The position numbers and the translations under genes were made by a program. A stretch of 46,356 nt of DNA from Dehalococcoidia bacterium (GTDB taxonomy: Bacteria > Chloroflexota > Dehalococcoidia > Lucifugimonadales > UBA2985): contig JACVQK010000008.1 of NCBI GenBank assembly GCA_015661155.1, positions 15,086 through 61,441 on the forward strand. The letters run 5' to 3'. A model generated the notes under the pieces. The model was given only the letters and a program-made list of their open reading frames with translations, was not told the origin of the DNA and made no database searches. This document shows positions 1 through 7,344 of this stretch, piece after piece. Within the stretch, counting starts at the first letter, position 1. Each line of letters starts with the position of its first letter.

Positions 1-101
1 TAGCCAACCTGGGCGGTCACCTGGGCCAGCAGCTCCGCAGAGGTCACCACACCCTGTCCACCTTCACCCACAAAACGAACTACGAAATCTCTCTTTCGCA
101 C
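1..101 (-). CDS. 2-oxoacid:ferredoxin oxidoreductase gamma subunit, N-terminal fragment
   Basis: The first 33 codons of a gene that runs off the left edge. The reading starts with GTG at 101 and continues RKRDFVVRFVGEGGQG, then VVTSAELLAQ. This is the N-terminal glycine-rich signature (GxGGQGVVTxxxLLA) of the gamma domain of pyruvate/2-ketoisovalerate/2-oxoglutarate:ferredoxin oxidoreductases, which decarboxylate 2-oxoacids to acyl-CoA and reduce ferredoxin. An AGAGG ribosome site lies six bases before the GTG on this strand. A TTGACA promoter lies about 200 bases upstream. The substrate cannot be told from this fragment. The alpha and beta subunit genes are presumably outside the window to the left. 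A ferredoxin that could serve as partner is encoded at 45.8 kb. Confidence 0.75.
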   Translation of the reverse strand, partial: MRKRDFVVRFVGEGGQGVVTSAELLAQVTAQVG

Positions 102-427
102 CTGCTGCCTCTTTAAAATCAAGTAGACTCACCCGTAGGGGGAACGATTGCGAGAAAACGGTAAAGGTGGGCTATCCCTCCTCTCCCCGCCACCACCCTC
201 GGGCATTTGCTTCGTCCATGGGCACCGCGAAACACCACTGAACGATGTTGGAACAAAAACCCGTAGAAGTGGCCCACGGGCCTGACTCTCCACTCCCCCA
301 CTATTCACTGTATCATCGCTTCTCAAGAGTTGTCAACCGCGTTGGCTCCCCCGCAACCGGGTGCAGCCCTCCGGCGCGAGGCAGAAAGAGCTTCAGGACT
401 CCCTCGGTCGCAGCCTCCCACAAAAAG
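102..427 (-). other. long leader / gene-free stretch
   Basis: No convincing gene. On the minus strand this holds the promoter at 307-336 and then about 200 bases of untranslated leader before the GTG at 101. The leader contains a GGCCC/GGGCC mini-hairpin. Short minus-strand frames exist here but look non-coding in composition. I recognise no riboswitch class. Confidence 0.4.
307..336 (-). promoter_or_regulatory. sigma70-type promoter for the 2-oxoacid oxidoreductase gene
   Basis: On the minus strand, a perfect TTGACA -35 box (331-336) is followed after 18 bases by TACAGT (307-312). It points at the gene starting at 101. Pattern match only. Confidence 0.45.
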
Positions 428-460
428 CGAGGGTGCCCCGATGCAATCGGGGCACCCTCG
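421..460 (-). terminator. Rho-independent terminator of the solute-binding protein gene
   Basis: A perfect 15-bp stem (428-442 with 446-460) with a three-base loop. On the minus strand it is followed by a TTTTT run (422-426). It lies 23 bases past the stop of the leftward gene at 483, as expected for its terminator. Confidence 0.85.
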
Positions 461-482
461 TCCCTTCTCTGCTAATCCAGGG

Positions 483-2453
483 CTATTTAGCCAGCCAAGT
501 CCTCTCGAAGGCGGAGTAGTTGTTGTTCGGGAAGATCACCAGGGTGTACCCCTTCACATTGGTCGTGGTGCCGAAGAAGATCACTATCCACCCGAAGTGA
601 ATTTCGTGCATCATCTCCAGGGTCAGCTTCTTGTCTATGGCCCGGACCATCTCCGTGCGCTTCGCCTGGTCCAACTCGACGGTCTCCGCCGCTATCATCG
701 CCGCCAGCTCTGCTTGCAGCACAGGCTCGGCGGCCGTTACCCCCTCCAGGTTGCATTTGTTGCTGGCGCTCTGCGGGTAGACCCAGCTGTAGCGGAGAAG
801 GGTGGCATCCGGGTCCCCGGTCGAGGTCCCGAGCACGTTCCCCTGCATATCGTAGTTGCACACGTCGGTGAACGGGGTCCACGCCGCCAGCTCATACGGC
901 TGGGTGGTCACACCGATGCCCAGCTTCTGCTTCACCTGATCCGTAAAGAACAGGCAGCTGTCCACGTAGTTCTGGCTGTTCCTGGTCTGGCAGGTGGTGT
1001 TGAACCGCTTCCCCTTCCCAAACACCTCATCCAGCAGCCGGTTCGCCTCCGCGATGTCCTGGTCCTTGGGCTGCCGGATGCCAGGCCACGTCCTCAGCAC
1101 CTCCTCCGGGGTGCCCCACCAGTAATCGGGGTAAGGCTCCATGAAACCAACCAGCTTCGCCTTCGAACGAGCCCCGGCCAGATTAAACAGCAGCCAGTCG
1201 TCCCGGTTTATCGCCAGGCTGATGGCCTCCCTCACCCGCCGGTCGTTGTAGGGGGCCCGGTTCAGGTTGAGCCTCGCTCCCATGCCGAAGGTGTGCAGGG
1301 TAGAGTGAAGCGCTATCCGGTCCGGGAAGTCCCGCTCCGCCTGGGCTATCTGCCCAGGCAGCAGGCTGGAGCTGCCGGCGCCGAACCAGTGGATCTGGCC
1401 CGTGGCCAGGGCCGTGAACCGGGTGGTGAAGTCCTTCAGGATGAACATGTCCATGCCGTCCAGCAGGGGCAGACCCTCCCGGAAGTAGCTGGGGTTCCGC
1501 CGTAGCTTCGCTATGATGTCCGGCTGAAACTCCAGGGGCATCATGGGCCCCGAGCCCGTACCCAACCTGTAGCTCGTGGGCGTGGCCGTGCCCATCTCAT
1601 CGAAACGGTTGGCCACGTACCACGTTATCCACTCCTTGTCCAGCATGGGAGGAATGTGAAGCACCCCCAGGGTCTTGCCCAGCACCTCGTTAAAGCTCAT
1701 CACCACGGTGTACCCCTTGGCTCCATCGGGGCAGGAGACGCCGGTGACGTGCTGCAGATTGGTGTCTGGGGTGCGCTTCGGCTCCGGCGGGTGCACGATG
1801 TACTCAATGGAGGCCTGCACATCTTCGCAGGTGAAGTCCGCGTTCCTCAGCCCCTCCGGTATCACGGGGTTGGCCTGGAACTTCACCCCCTCCTCCAGCC
1901 TGAGGGTCAGGGTCAGGCCGTTGCCGGAGAATTCCCAGCTCTTAGCCAGGTCCCCGGTCAGCGAGCTTATCCCCACCCACGGGTCATACCGCAGCAGCGC
2001 ATTGTAGATAGGGCCGGACATGGTTCCGAATATGGCACTCCCCAGGCTCGGCCGAAACTCGCCACCGCCCGGGTTCTGGGGCATCCCCAGCTTCAGTATC
2101 CCGCCCCTCTGGGGCTGCCCCCACTCCGGCTTGTACCCCGGAAGCTGGGTGAGGGTGGCGGCAGACTGCCTGGGCGTGGCCGTGGGCACCAATGTGGCCG
2201 TGACGGTGGGCACCGCCGTGGCCGTGGGCACCAATGTCGCCGTGGGCGTGGGATCCCCCGGCACCAGGGTGGCCGTGGGCATCAACGTCGCCGTAGGCGG
2301 CGCGGGCACCAATGTCGCCGTGGGCGCTGTGGTGGCCGTGGGCGGCGCGGTGGGGGTCGCCTTCTCTCCCGCACACGCCAGGCCCACTCCCAGCATGGCC
2401 ACGACGAGAATCGTCAGAATAGACTTGTTGTTTGGAGATAACAGTAGCTTCAT
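483..2453 (-). CDS. ABC transporter substrate-binding lipoprotein, family 5 (peptide/nickel type)
   Basis: A 656-residue extracellular solute receptor of the DppA/OppA family (SBP_bac_5), which captures peptides, metals or similar ligands for an ABC importer. Residues 1-26 are a lipoprotein signal ending in a GLAC lipobox, so the mature protein is lipidated at Cys27. Residues about 30-110 are a low-complexity Thr/Pro/Ala linker built from TATLVPT-like units, which probably holds the domain off the membrane. The family domain follows, with segments such as YNALLRYDPWVG, LAKSWEFS and VREAISLAINRDDW. No permease or ATPase gene adjoins it, so the ligand cannot be inferred and the transporter partner is elsewhere or orphaned. 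GGGAGGT lies before the ATG, and a promoter and terminator bracket it as a single-gene unit. Confidence 0.9.
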   Translation of the reverse strand: MKLLLSPNNKSILTILVVAMLGVGLACAGEKATPTAPPTATTAPTATLVPAPPTATLMPTATLVPGDPTPTATLVPTATAVPTVTATLVPTATPRQSAATLTQLPGYKPEWGQPQRGGILKLGMPQNPGGGEFRPSLGSAIFGTMSGPIYNALLRYDPWVGISSLTGDLAKSWEFSGNGLTLTLRLEEGVKFQANPVIPEGLRNADFTCEDVQASIEYIVHPPEPKRTPDTNLQHVTGVSCPDGAKGYTVVMSFNEVLGKTLGVLHIPPMLDKEWITWYVANRFDEMGTATPTSYRLGTGSGPMMPLEFQPDIIAKLRRNPSYFREGLPLLDGMDMFILKDFTTRFTALATGQIHWFGAGSSSLLPGQIAQAERDFPDRIALHSTLHTFGMGARLNLNRAPYNDRRVREAISLAINRDDWLLFNLAGARSKAKLVGFMEPYPDYWWGTPEEVLRTWPGIRQPKDQDIAEANRLLDEVFGKGKRFNTTCQTRNSQNYVDSCLFFTDQVKQKLGIGVTTQPYELAAWTPFTDVCNYDMQGNVLGTSTGDPDATLLRYSWVYPQSASNKCNLEGVTAAEPVLQAELAAMIAAETVELDQAKRTEMVRAIDKKLTLEMMHEIHFGWIVIFFGTTTNVKGYTLVIFPNNNYSAFERTWLAK

Positions 2454-2480
2454 CTGGCACCTCCCGAGGGGATTGCCAGA

Positions 2481-2509
2481 AGACTAGCACGGCGTCCTGC
2501 GACTGTCAA
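2481..2509 (-). promoter_or_regulatory. promoter for the solute-binding protein gene
   Basis: Minus strand TTGACA (2504-2509), 17-bp spacer, then TAGTCT (2481-2486), about 30 bases upstream of the ATG at 2453. The -35 is perfect and the -10 is weak. Confidence 0.4.
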
Positions 2510-2597
2510 TACATTGGGCAACCGGGTGGGGCCTTCGGGCCTGGATTTGGACAAAGGGGTAGCCAAACAGGAGTTGGAAAGGTAACATAGACCCAAG

Positions 2598-4268
2598 ATG
2601 ATAGTCAGGCATCTGATATTGGAGCTGCTGGAACAGGCCCTTCAACAGGCCCAGGAGGTGGGTCTCCTGCCCCCTGGCACTCCCACCGATGTCACGGTGG
2701 AGCATCCCCAGAGTCCCGAGCATGGGGATTTCGCCACCAGTCTCCCCTTAAGGCTCGCTCGTTCCCTGCGAATGAATCCCCTGGAAATAGCCCGGCGGTT
2801 GGCTCCCCTTATCCCTCCCGCGGAGGTGGTGGAAAGGGTGTGGACAGAGCCTCCGGGTTTCATCAACTTCTCCCTCAAGGCTGGCTGGCTCTCGTCCCAG
2901 GTGGAGAGCATACTTCAGGAGGGGGAGACCTACGGGAACGTGGACCTGGGAAGGGGAGAGCGAGTCCAGGTGGAGTTCGTCAGCGTCAATCCAACGGGGC
3001 CCATTCACGTCGGCCATGCCCGGGGGGCGGTGCAGGGAGACGCCCTGGCGGCGGTCCTCTCCGCCGCCGGCTATCAGGTTACCAGGGAGTATTATGTCAA
3101 CGACGCGGGGAACCAGATGGAGGCTTTCTACAACTCCCTCTACGCCCGCTACCAGCAGGTCTTCGGCCATCCGGCGGAGATGCCCCAGGGTGGATACATG
3201 GGCGATTACATGGTGGACCTGGCCCGGGCCATAGCCGCCAAGGAAGGGGAGCGGTTCCTATCCATGCCTCCCCAGGAGGCCGTGCAGGAGCTGGGACGGA
3301 TAGGCCTGGAGCAGATGCTGGGTCGCATCCGCGAGGACCTGAATCGGCTGAGGGTGCACTTCGACATATGGTTCAGGGAGCACACCCTCTACCAGGAAGG
3401 CCAGTACCAGCAAGCCATGGACCTCCTGCGCCAGGGCCACCACCTGATGGAGCGGGAAGGAGCCACCTGGTTCGTCTCCACCGCCCTGGGAGAGGACAAG
3501 GACAACGTCCTGATCAGGGGTAGCGGAGTTCCCACCTACTTCGCCGCCGACGTGGCCTACCACTACAACAAGTTCGTGGAGCGGGAGTTCTCCAGGGTAA
3601 TCAACATCTGGGGTGCTGACCATCAGGGCCACGTATCCCGGATGAAGGCCGCGGTGGGTGCCCTGGGCATAGACCCTCACAGGCTCATCATCATCATCTC
3701 CCAGATGGTCACCCTGAGGAGGGGGGACCATCTTCTGCGGGCTTCCAAGCGCACCGGAGACCTGGTAACCCTGCCAGAGCTTCTGGAGGAGGTGGGACCT
3801 GACCCGTGTCGTTACTTCTTCCTGGCTCGCTCCCCTGAGAGCCAGATGGAGTTCGACCTGGAGCTGGCCAAGAGGGAGTCGTCAGAGAACCCGGTCTACT
3901 ACATCCAGTACGCCCATGCCAGGATAGCCAGCATCCTGCGCCTGGCCCTGGAGCGTCAGATCGACTACAGCGATGGCGATGTATCCCTGCTCACCGACCC
4001 CGCGGAGCTGAGCCTCATCCGCAAGATGGTCCAGCTGCCGGAGCTGGTGGAGTCCATGGCTACCAACCTGGAACCCCACCACCTGCCCCACTACGCCCAG
4101 GACGTGGCTACCGCCTTCCACTGGTTCTATCAGCAGTGCCGGGTGGTCTCCAGCACGCCGGGGGAGGAGGCCCTGGTCAAGGCTCGCCTCAAGCTGGTGA
4201 AGGCCGCTGCCATCACCCTGGGCCGTTGTTTGCAGCTCATGGGCATGGAAGCCCCAGAGCAGATGTAG
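2598..4268 (+). CDS. argS: arginyl-tRNA synthetase
   Basis: A 556-residue class I aminoacyl-tRNA synthetase that charges tRNA-Arg with arginine using ATP. The N-terminal tRNA-recognition domain is followed by the HIGH box as HVGH (about 137-140, in NPTGPIHVGHARGA). The KMSKS-equivalent loop appears as ASKRTGD. The C-terminal anticodon-binding domain ends in the family's typical APEQM tail. Length is normal for the family. The start is the ATG after an A/G-rich stretch at 2575-2582, a weak ribosome site. It is divergent from the solute-binding protein gene. Its last 51 bases recur almost unchanged 1 kb downstream, beyond the CDF gene. Confidence 0.95.
   Translation: MIVRHLILELLEQALQQAQEVGLLPPGTPTDVTVEHPQSPEHGDFATSLPLRLARSLRMNPLEIARRLAPLIPPAEVVERVWTEPPGFINFSLKAGWLSSQVESILQEGETYGNVDLGRGERVQVEFVSVNPTGPIHVGHARGAVQGDALAAVLSAAGYQVTREYYVNDAGNQMEAFYNSLYARYQQVFGHPAEMPQGGYMGDYMVDLARAIAAKEGERFLSMPPQEAVQELGRIGLEQMLGRIREDLNRLRVHFDIWFREHTLYQEGQYQQAMDLLRQGHHLMEREGATWFVSTALGEDKDNVLIRGSGVPTYFAADVAYHYNKFVEREFSRVINIWGADHQGHVSRMKAAVGALGIDPHRLIIIISQMVTLRRGDHLLRASKRTGDLVTLPELLEEVGPDPCRYFFLARSPESQMEFDLELAKRESSENPVYYIQYAHARIASILRLALERQIDYSDGDVSLLTDPAELSLIRKMVQLPELVESMATNLEPHHLPHYAQDVATAFHWFYQQCRVVSSTPGEEALVKARLKLVKAAAITLGRCLQLMGMEAPEQM
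4218..4268 (+). repeat. direct repeat copy 1: 3' end of argS
   Basis: The last 51 bases of argS, identical at 49 of 51 positions to 5237-5287. This copy is the one in use as the end of the gene. Confidence 0.9.
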
Positions 4269-4275
4269 GGACGCG

Positions 4276-5211
4276 ATGGCACAACAACCGTTGGGTAGAC
4301 AGCAAGCCTTTGATGCTCACCGTGCCAGCAGCACGAGAAGCCTCAGAGCAGCCCTGGCTCTCATAGCAGGGTTCATGTTCATAGAGGTGATGGGTGGAGT
4401 ATTAGCAAACAGTCTGGCCCTCCTGGCGGACGCAGTCCATATGGTGACGGACGCTGCCTCCCTGGCCCTGGCCCTCGTAGCCATTTGGGTGGCAGGAAAG
4501 CCCCCCTCGGCCAAGAGGACTTTTGGCTTCTACCGTACCGAGGTCTTGGCCGCATTGCTCAATGCCCTCTTCTTGTGGGGGGTTGCTGCATGGGTCTTCT
4601 ACGAGGCCTATCAACGCCTCCAGAATCCTCCCGAGGTCCGTGGCCTTATTATGATGAGCGTGGGCGCTGCTGGCCTTCTCGTAAACATAGCAGCCGCGTG
4701 GGTACTACTGCGCTCTGCTGGACGTAGCCTGAACGTCAGGGGGGCCTTTATCCATGTCTTGGGAGACCTGCTGGGATCCATCGGCGTGGTCGTCGGCGGA
4801 GTCCTGGTCATAACCCTGGGGTGGACCCTGGCCGACCCTATATTCGGCGCCGCTATCGGCCTTCTTGTGTTGGTCAGCTCCACCAGGTTGCTCTGGGACG
4901 CGATGCACGTACTGATGGAGGGCACTCCATCCCAATTGAACCTGGACCACCTGTGCAGACGTATGGAGCAGTTAGAGGGAGTGATAGGCGTCCACGACCT
5001 GCACGTGTGGTCGCTGACCAGCGACTACCATGTGCTCAGCGCCCATGTTACCACCAGCGCTTCCTCTCTGGAGAAGCGAGACCACGTTCTGGGACGTCTG
5101 CGGAAAGTGGCTGCAACGGAGTTCAATATCGATCACGTTACCGTTCAGTTGGAAACCTCGCCCCTGGAATGCGAGGAGAACCACCACGTCTCCCATCTAG
5201 GGCCAGCCTAA
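4276..5211 (+). CDS. cation diffusion facilitator (CDF) metal exporter
   Basis: A 311-residue inner-membrane transporter of the CzcD/ZitB branch, exporting Zn2+ or a related divalent metal in exchange for protons. About six membrane segments span residues 25-215. The family's two HxxxD metal sites are visible: His55/Asp59 in segment 2 (ADAVHMVTD) and His160/Asp164 in segment 5 (HVLGD). A cytoplasmic C-terminal ferredoxin-like domain follows (HDLHVWSL, LSAHV), and the C-terminus is His-rich (ENHHVSH). It starts seven bases after the argS stop. It is sandwiched between two copies of the argS 3' end, which suggests it arrived by insertion at that site. No metal-responsive regulator is adjacent. 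Confidence 0.93.
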   Translation: MAQQPLGRQQAFDAHRASSTRSLRAALALIAGFMFIEVMGGVLANSLALLADAVHMVTDAASLALALVAIWVAGKPPSAKRTFGFYRTEVLAALLNALFLWGVAAWVFYEAYQRLQNPPEVRGLIMMSVGAAGLLVNIAAAWVLLRSAGRSLNVRGAFIHVLGDLLGSIGVVVGGVLVITLGWTLADPIFGAAIGLLVLVSSTRLLWDAMHVLMEGTPSQLNLDHLCRRMEQLEGVIGVHDLHVWSLTSDYHVLSAHVTTSASSLEKRDHVLGRLRKVAATEFNIDHVTVQLETSPLECEENHHVSHLGPA

Positions 5212-5236
5212 TCTTGCGGCTGCCGCCCGCATAGCT

Positions 5237-5287
5237 CTGGGCCGTTGCTTGCATCTCATGGGCATGGAAGCCCCAGAGCAGATGTAG
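5237..5287 (+). repeat. direct repeat copy 2: displaced argS 3' tail
   Basis: 49/51 identity to the end of argS (4218-4268), including the TAG stop. Similarity extends about 20 bases further upstream at protein level: this copy reads AAARIALGRCLHLMGM then EAPEQM and stop. Its Arg in the ARIAL stretch resembles the usual ArgRS tail better than the copy now attached to argS. It has no start and is a non-functional remnant between the CDF gene and the TfoX-N gene. Confidence 0.9.
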
Positions 5288-5338
5288 TGCGATAATGGAA
5301 CCCACATATCTACTTAAGACAGTAGCGAGAGGATACGC

Positions 5339-5668
5339 ATGGCCTATGACGAGAATCTTGCCCAACGAATACGTCAGTTACTTTCGGGTCAGCCAGGGCG
5401 AACCGAGAAGAAGATGTTCGGCGGCTTGAGTTTCATGCTGCAGGGCAACATGGCCTGCGGCGTGCTCAGGGACGACATGATTGTTCGTATTGACCCTGTC
5501 CAGCACGATGCCGTTACTGCTCAACCCCATATCCGCACCTTTGACATGACGGGTCGTCCCATGAAGGGTTGGATTGTGGTGGGCCCTGGTGCCATAGCCT
5601 CAGATGCGGAGCTGCAGGAGTGGGTCATAAAGGGCGTCCAATACGCCCTGTCCCTGCCCCCGAAGTAG
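5339..5668 (+). CDS. TfoX N-terminal domain protein
   Basis: A 109-residue protein matching the TfoX/Sxy N-terminal domain from end to end: KKMFGGLSFMLQGNMACGV, MIVRIDP, then the FDMTGRPMKGWIVV segment. In gamma-proteobacteria full-length TfoX promotes competence. Stand-alone N-domain proteins are common in other bacteria and their role is not known. A GAGAGGA ribosome site precedes the ATG. It is alone between the displaced argS tail and the cupredoxin gene. No competence function should be assumed. Confidence 0.85.
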   Translation: MAYDENLAQRIRQLLSGQPGRTEKKMFGGLSFMLQGNMACGVLRDDMIVRIDPVQHDAVTAQPHIRTFDMTGRPMKGWIVVGPGAIASDAELQEWVIKGVQYALSLPPK

Positions 5669-5762
5669 TACTTCGTCTTGGTGGTCTGGAAGCCCAGGGC
5701 GGATGTAGCCTGGGGGCCAAAGCTCCCATGCCGCACCTCCAAGCTGCGGAACAAGGTACACC

Positions 5763-5800
5763 TAGTTATTCAGTTATGATACACTAGTTATATTAGTTAT
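5763..5800 (+). promoter_or_regulatory. AT-rich TAGTTAT repeats upstream of the cupredoxin gene
   Basis: An AT-rich island in GC-rich surroundings with TAGTTAT at 5763, 5785 and 5794, and CAGTTAT at 5771. A -10-like TATGAT sits at 5775-5780, but no good -35 precedes it. It could be a promoter with repeated operator half-sites for the gene at 5842. Confidence 0.35.
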
Positions 5801-5841
5801 TACATACTCAGTTGCTGATAGTTCGGAATCAAGGAGAAACG

Positions 5842-6531
5842 ATGAAGCAGTCTGTGATTTCCCTGCTCATAACCGTCCTGACCATCACCATCTTCGCAGG
5901 GTGTACTGAGTCCCCCACGGCCACTCCCATACCAACAGCCACGGCTACGCCAATGCCCACGGCCACCCTCGCGCCCACTCCAACGGGTGCGCCCACCGCC
6001 ACGCCGCACCCTCCAACGGTTACGGGCCCAACTCCCACTGCCACCGCCATCCAGGCCACTCTTGGGCCCACTCTTACCGTCCCTGCGCCCACGCCAACGG
6101 GTGCGCCCACGGCTACGCTCACGCCATCGCCCACCACTCTCCCTACAGACACCCCTACAGCCACAACGACACCGGGCGGTGGAACGACCATTCAGCTCAC
6201 CATCCAGGATTTCCGCCTTGAAGACCGCACCGTGCGGGTCGGCGATACGGTGACCTGGACTAACCAGGGTGCGTTCCCCCATACCACCACATCCGGCACC
6301 TCACCTAACGCCAATGGCATCTGGAACAGCGGCAGCCTTCCGAGCGGGCAGTCCTTCACCTTTACCTTCAACCAGACGGGGACATTCCCCTACTTCTGTG
6401 CCGTCCACCCCTCCATGACCGCGGTCATCACCGTGGTGGAGTCCTCGGGTGTCATACCTTCTGGGGCGACGCCCACTCCCCCTACGGGCGGCACTGGTGG
6501 TAATATGGGAGGCGACATTTACGACTATTAG
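5842..6531 (+). CDS. cupredoxin-domain lipoprotein with Thr/Pro-rich stalk
   Basis: A 229-residue secreted blue-copper-type protein. The signal peptide ends in a FAGC lipobox (Cys21). Residues 22-112 are a Pro/Thr/Ala stalk of TPTAT-like units. Residues 117-200 are a plastocyanin-like domain (DTVTWTNQGAFPHT). Its copper ligands are all in place: His147, Cys186, His189 and Met192 (YFCAVHPSM). It probably carries electrons or binds copper outside the membrane. The C-terminus is a short Gly/Pro tail. The ATG at 5842 is chosen over an in-frame ATG 30 bases upstream because AAGGAGAAAC directly precedes it and the signal peptide begins there. No partner oxidase is nearby. Confidence 0.88.
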   Translation: MKQSVISLLITVLTITIFAGCTESPTATPIPTATATPMPTATLAPTPTGAPTATPHPPTVTGPTPTATAIQATLGPTLTVPAPTPTGAPTATLTPSPTTLPTDTPTATTTPGGGTTIQLTIQDFRLEDRTVRVGDTVTWTNQGAFPHTTTSGTSPNANGIWNSGSLPSGQSFTFTFNQTGTFPYFCAVHPSMTAVITVVESSGVIPSGATPTPPTGGTGGNMGGDIYDY

Positions 6532-6542
6532 GCTGCGGGGAG

Positions 6543-7193
6543 TTGAACGGCCCTAGCTACAAAGCCGCCGCGCGGCGGGCTCACAACCAGGTTCAGCAGC
6601 AGGCTTTCGATGACATCGTAGCCAGCTTTGAGCAGCCCATTCCCGAAGACGTCCTCCAGTGCCTGGAGCTGGTGGTGAACAAAGCCCAGATTCACCCCGG
6701 CGAGGCGGTCCTGGACATAGGCACGGGGATTGGGGTGCTGATACCATTCATCCTCAAGCACCACCCATCGCGAGTGGTGGCCTGCGACCTCTCCGGGGAG
6801 ATGCTGAAACGGGTCAGGGCCAGATTCGGCGACAGGGTGACCACCCTCCAGGCCGATGTGGTGGATATTCCCCTGGAGCAAGGCCCCGTGGGCGTCGTTT
6901 TCTGTAACGCCGTGTTCGGCAATGTCTACGACCAGAGAGAGACCCTGGAGGCCATTGGACGCCTTCTTGCCCCTGGAGGGCGTTTGGCCATAAGCCATCC
7001 CATGGGCAGCGCCTTTGTGAGGAGGCTTAAAGAGAGCAGTCCCAGGCTACAGCTGAAAGAGCTGCCCGACGAGGACTCCTTGAGGCGGCTCCTGGAGGGG
7101 ACCGGGCTTGCCCTGGCCTACTTCTCCGATGGCCTGGACCTCTACCTGGCCATATGCGTCAAAGCAGGGCAAGACATACCTCACGAACCGTAG
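6543..7193 (+). CDS. class I SAM-dependent methyltransferase
   Basis: A 216-residue Rossmann-fold methyltransferase. Motif I is VLDIGTGIGVL, the acidic loop after strand 2 is VVACDLSGEML, and a later strand reads GVVFCNAVFGN. The substrate is unknown. The start is uncertain. The best candidate is a TTG at 6543 directly after GGGGAG, 11 bases past the cupredoxin stop, but that ribosome-site spacing is very short. The last codons and the TAG stop (TSRTV-like DNA at 7180-7193) lie inside a repeat element, so the natural C-terminus may have been altered. Confidence 0.8.
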   Translation: MNGPSYKAAARRAHNQVQQQAFDDIVASFEQPIPEDVLQCLELVVNKAQIHPGEAVLDIGTGIGVLIPFILKHHPSRVVACDLSGEMLKRVRARFGDRVTTLQADVVDIPLEQGPVGVVFCNAVFGNVYDQRETLEAIGRLLAPGGRLAISHPMGSAFVRRLKESSPRLQLKELPDEDSLRRLLEGTGLALAYFSDGLDLYLAICVKAGQDIPHEP

Positions 7194-7258
7194 AACATGG
7201 TCAGATCAGGGCAGTCCCGACGTGTCGGGATTGAGTGTGGGTGCAGAGCCTGCCCTGA
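7177..7258 (-). repeat. family A repeat (reverse copy)
   Basis: The reverse complement matches the element seen complete at 25741 and 39966: a GC-rich core followed by GACCATGTTCTACGGTTCGT. The internal CTGTCG is replaced here by a TCCCGACACGTCGGGA palindrome. It covers the end of the methyltransferase gene. Confidence 0.7.
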
Positions 7259-7283
7259 GCCTGCCGAAGGGGCTCGCTCTGCC

Positions 7284-7312
7284 TTGACCCCTTCCTAGAG
7301 GATTGGTATACT
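7284..7312 (+). promoter_or_regulatory. promoter for fbp
   Basis: TTGACC (7284-7289), 17-bp spacer, TATACT (7307-7312), 33 bases before the fbp ATG. Both boxes match the sigma70 consensus at five of six positions. Confidence 0.6.
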
Positions 7313-7344
7313 GACTGCGAGTCCGAAGTGTGAGGGAGGGAACC

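Noticed and set aside
330-1505. Long plus-strand open frame opposite the solute-binding protein gene
   Set aside because: It mirrors the real gene in a GC-rich strand, has low-complexity Arg/His/Gly/Leu composition and no family match. The minus-strand gene has a signal peptide, family domain, promoter and terminator.
2160-2360. CRISPR-like periodic repeats
   Set aside because: The periodicity is the coding sequence for TPTAT-type protein repeats. There are no regular spacers and no cas genes.
5339-5668. Competence regulator
   Set aside because: Only the TfoX N-terminal domain is present, and no competence genes are near, so that function is not supported.
5937-6170. Tandem repeat array near the cupredoxin gene
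   Set aside because: It encodes the Thr/Pro stalk of the lipoprotein and has no independent repeat structure.
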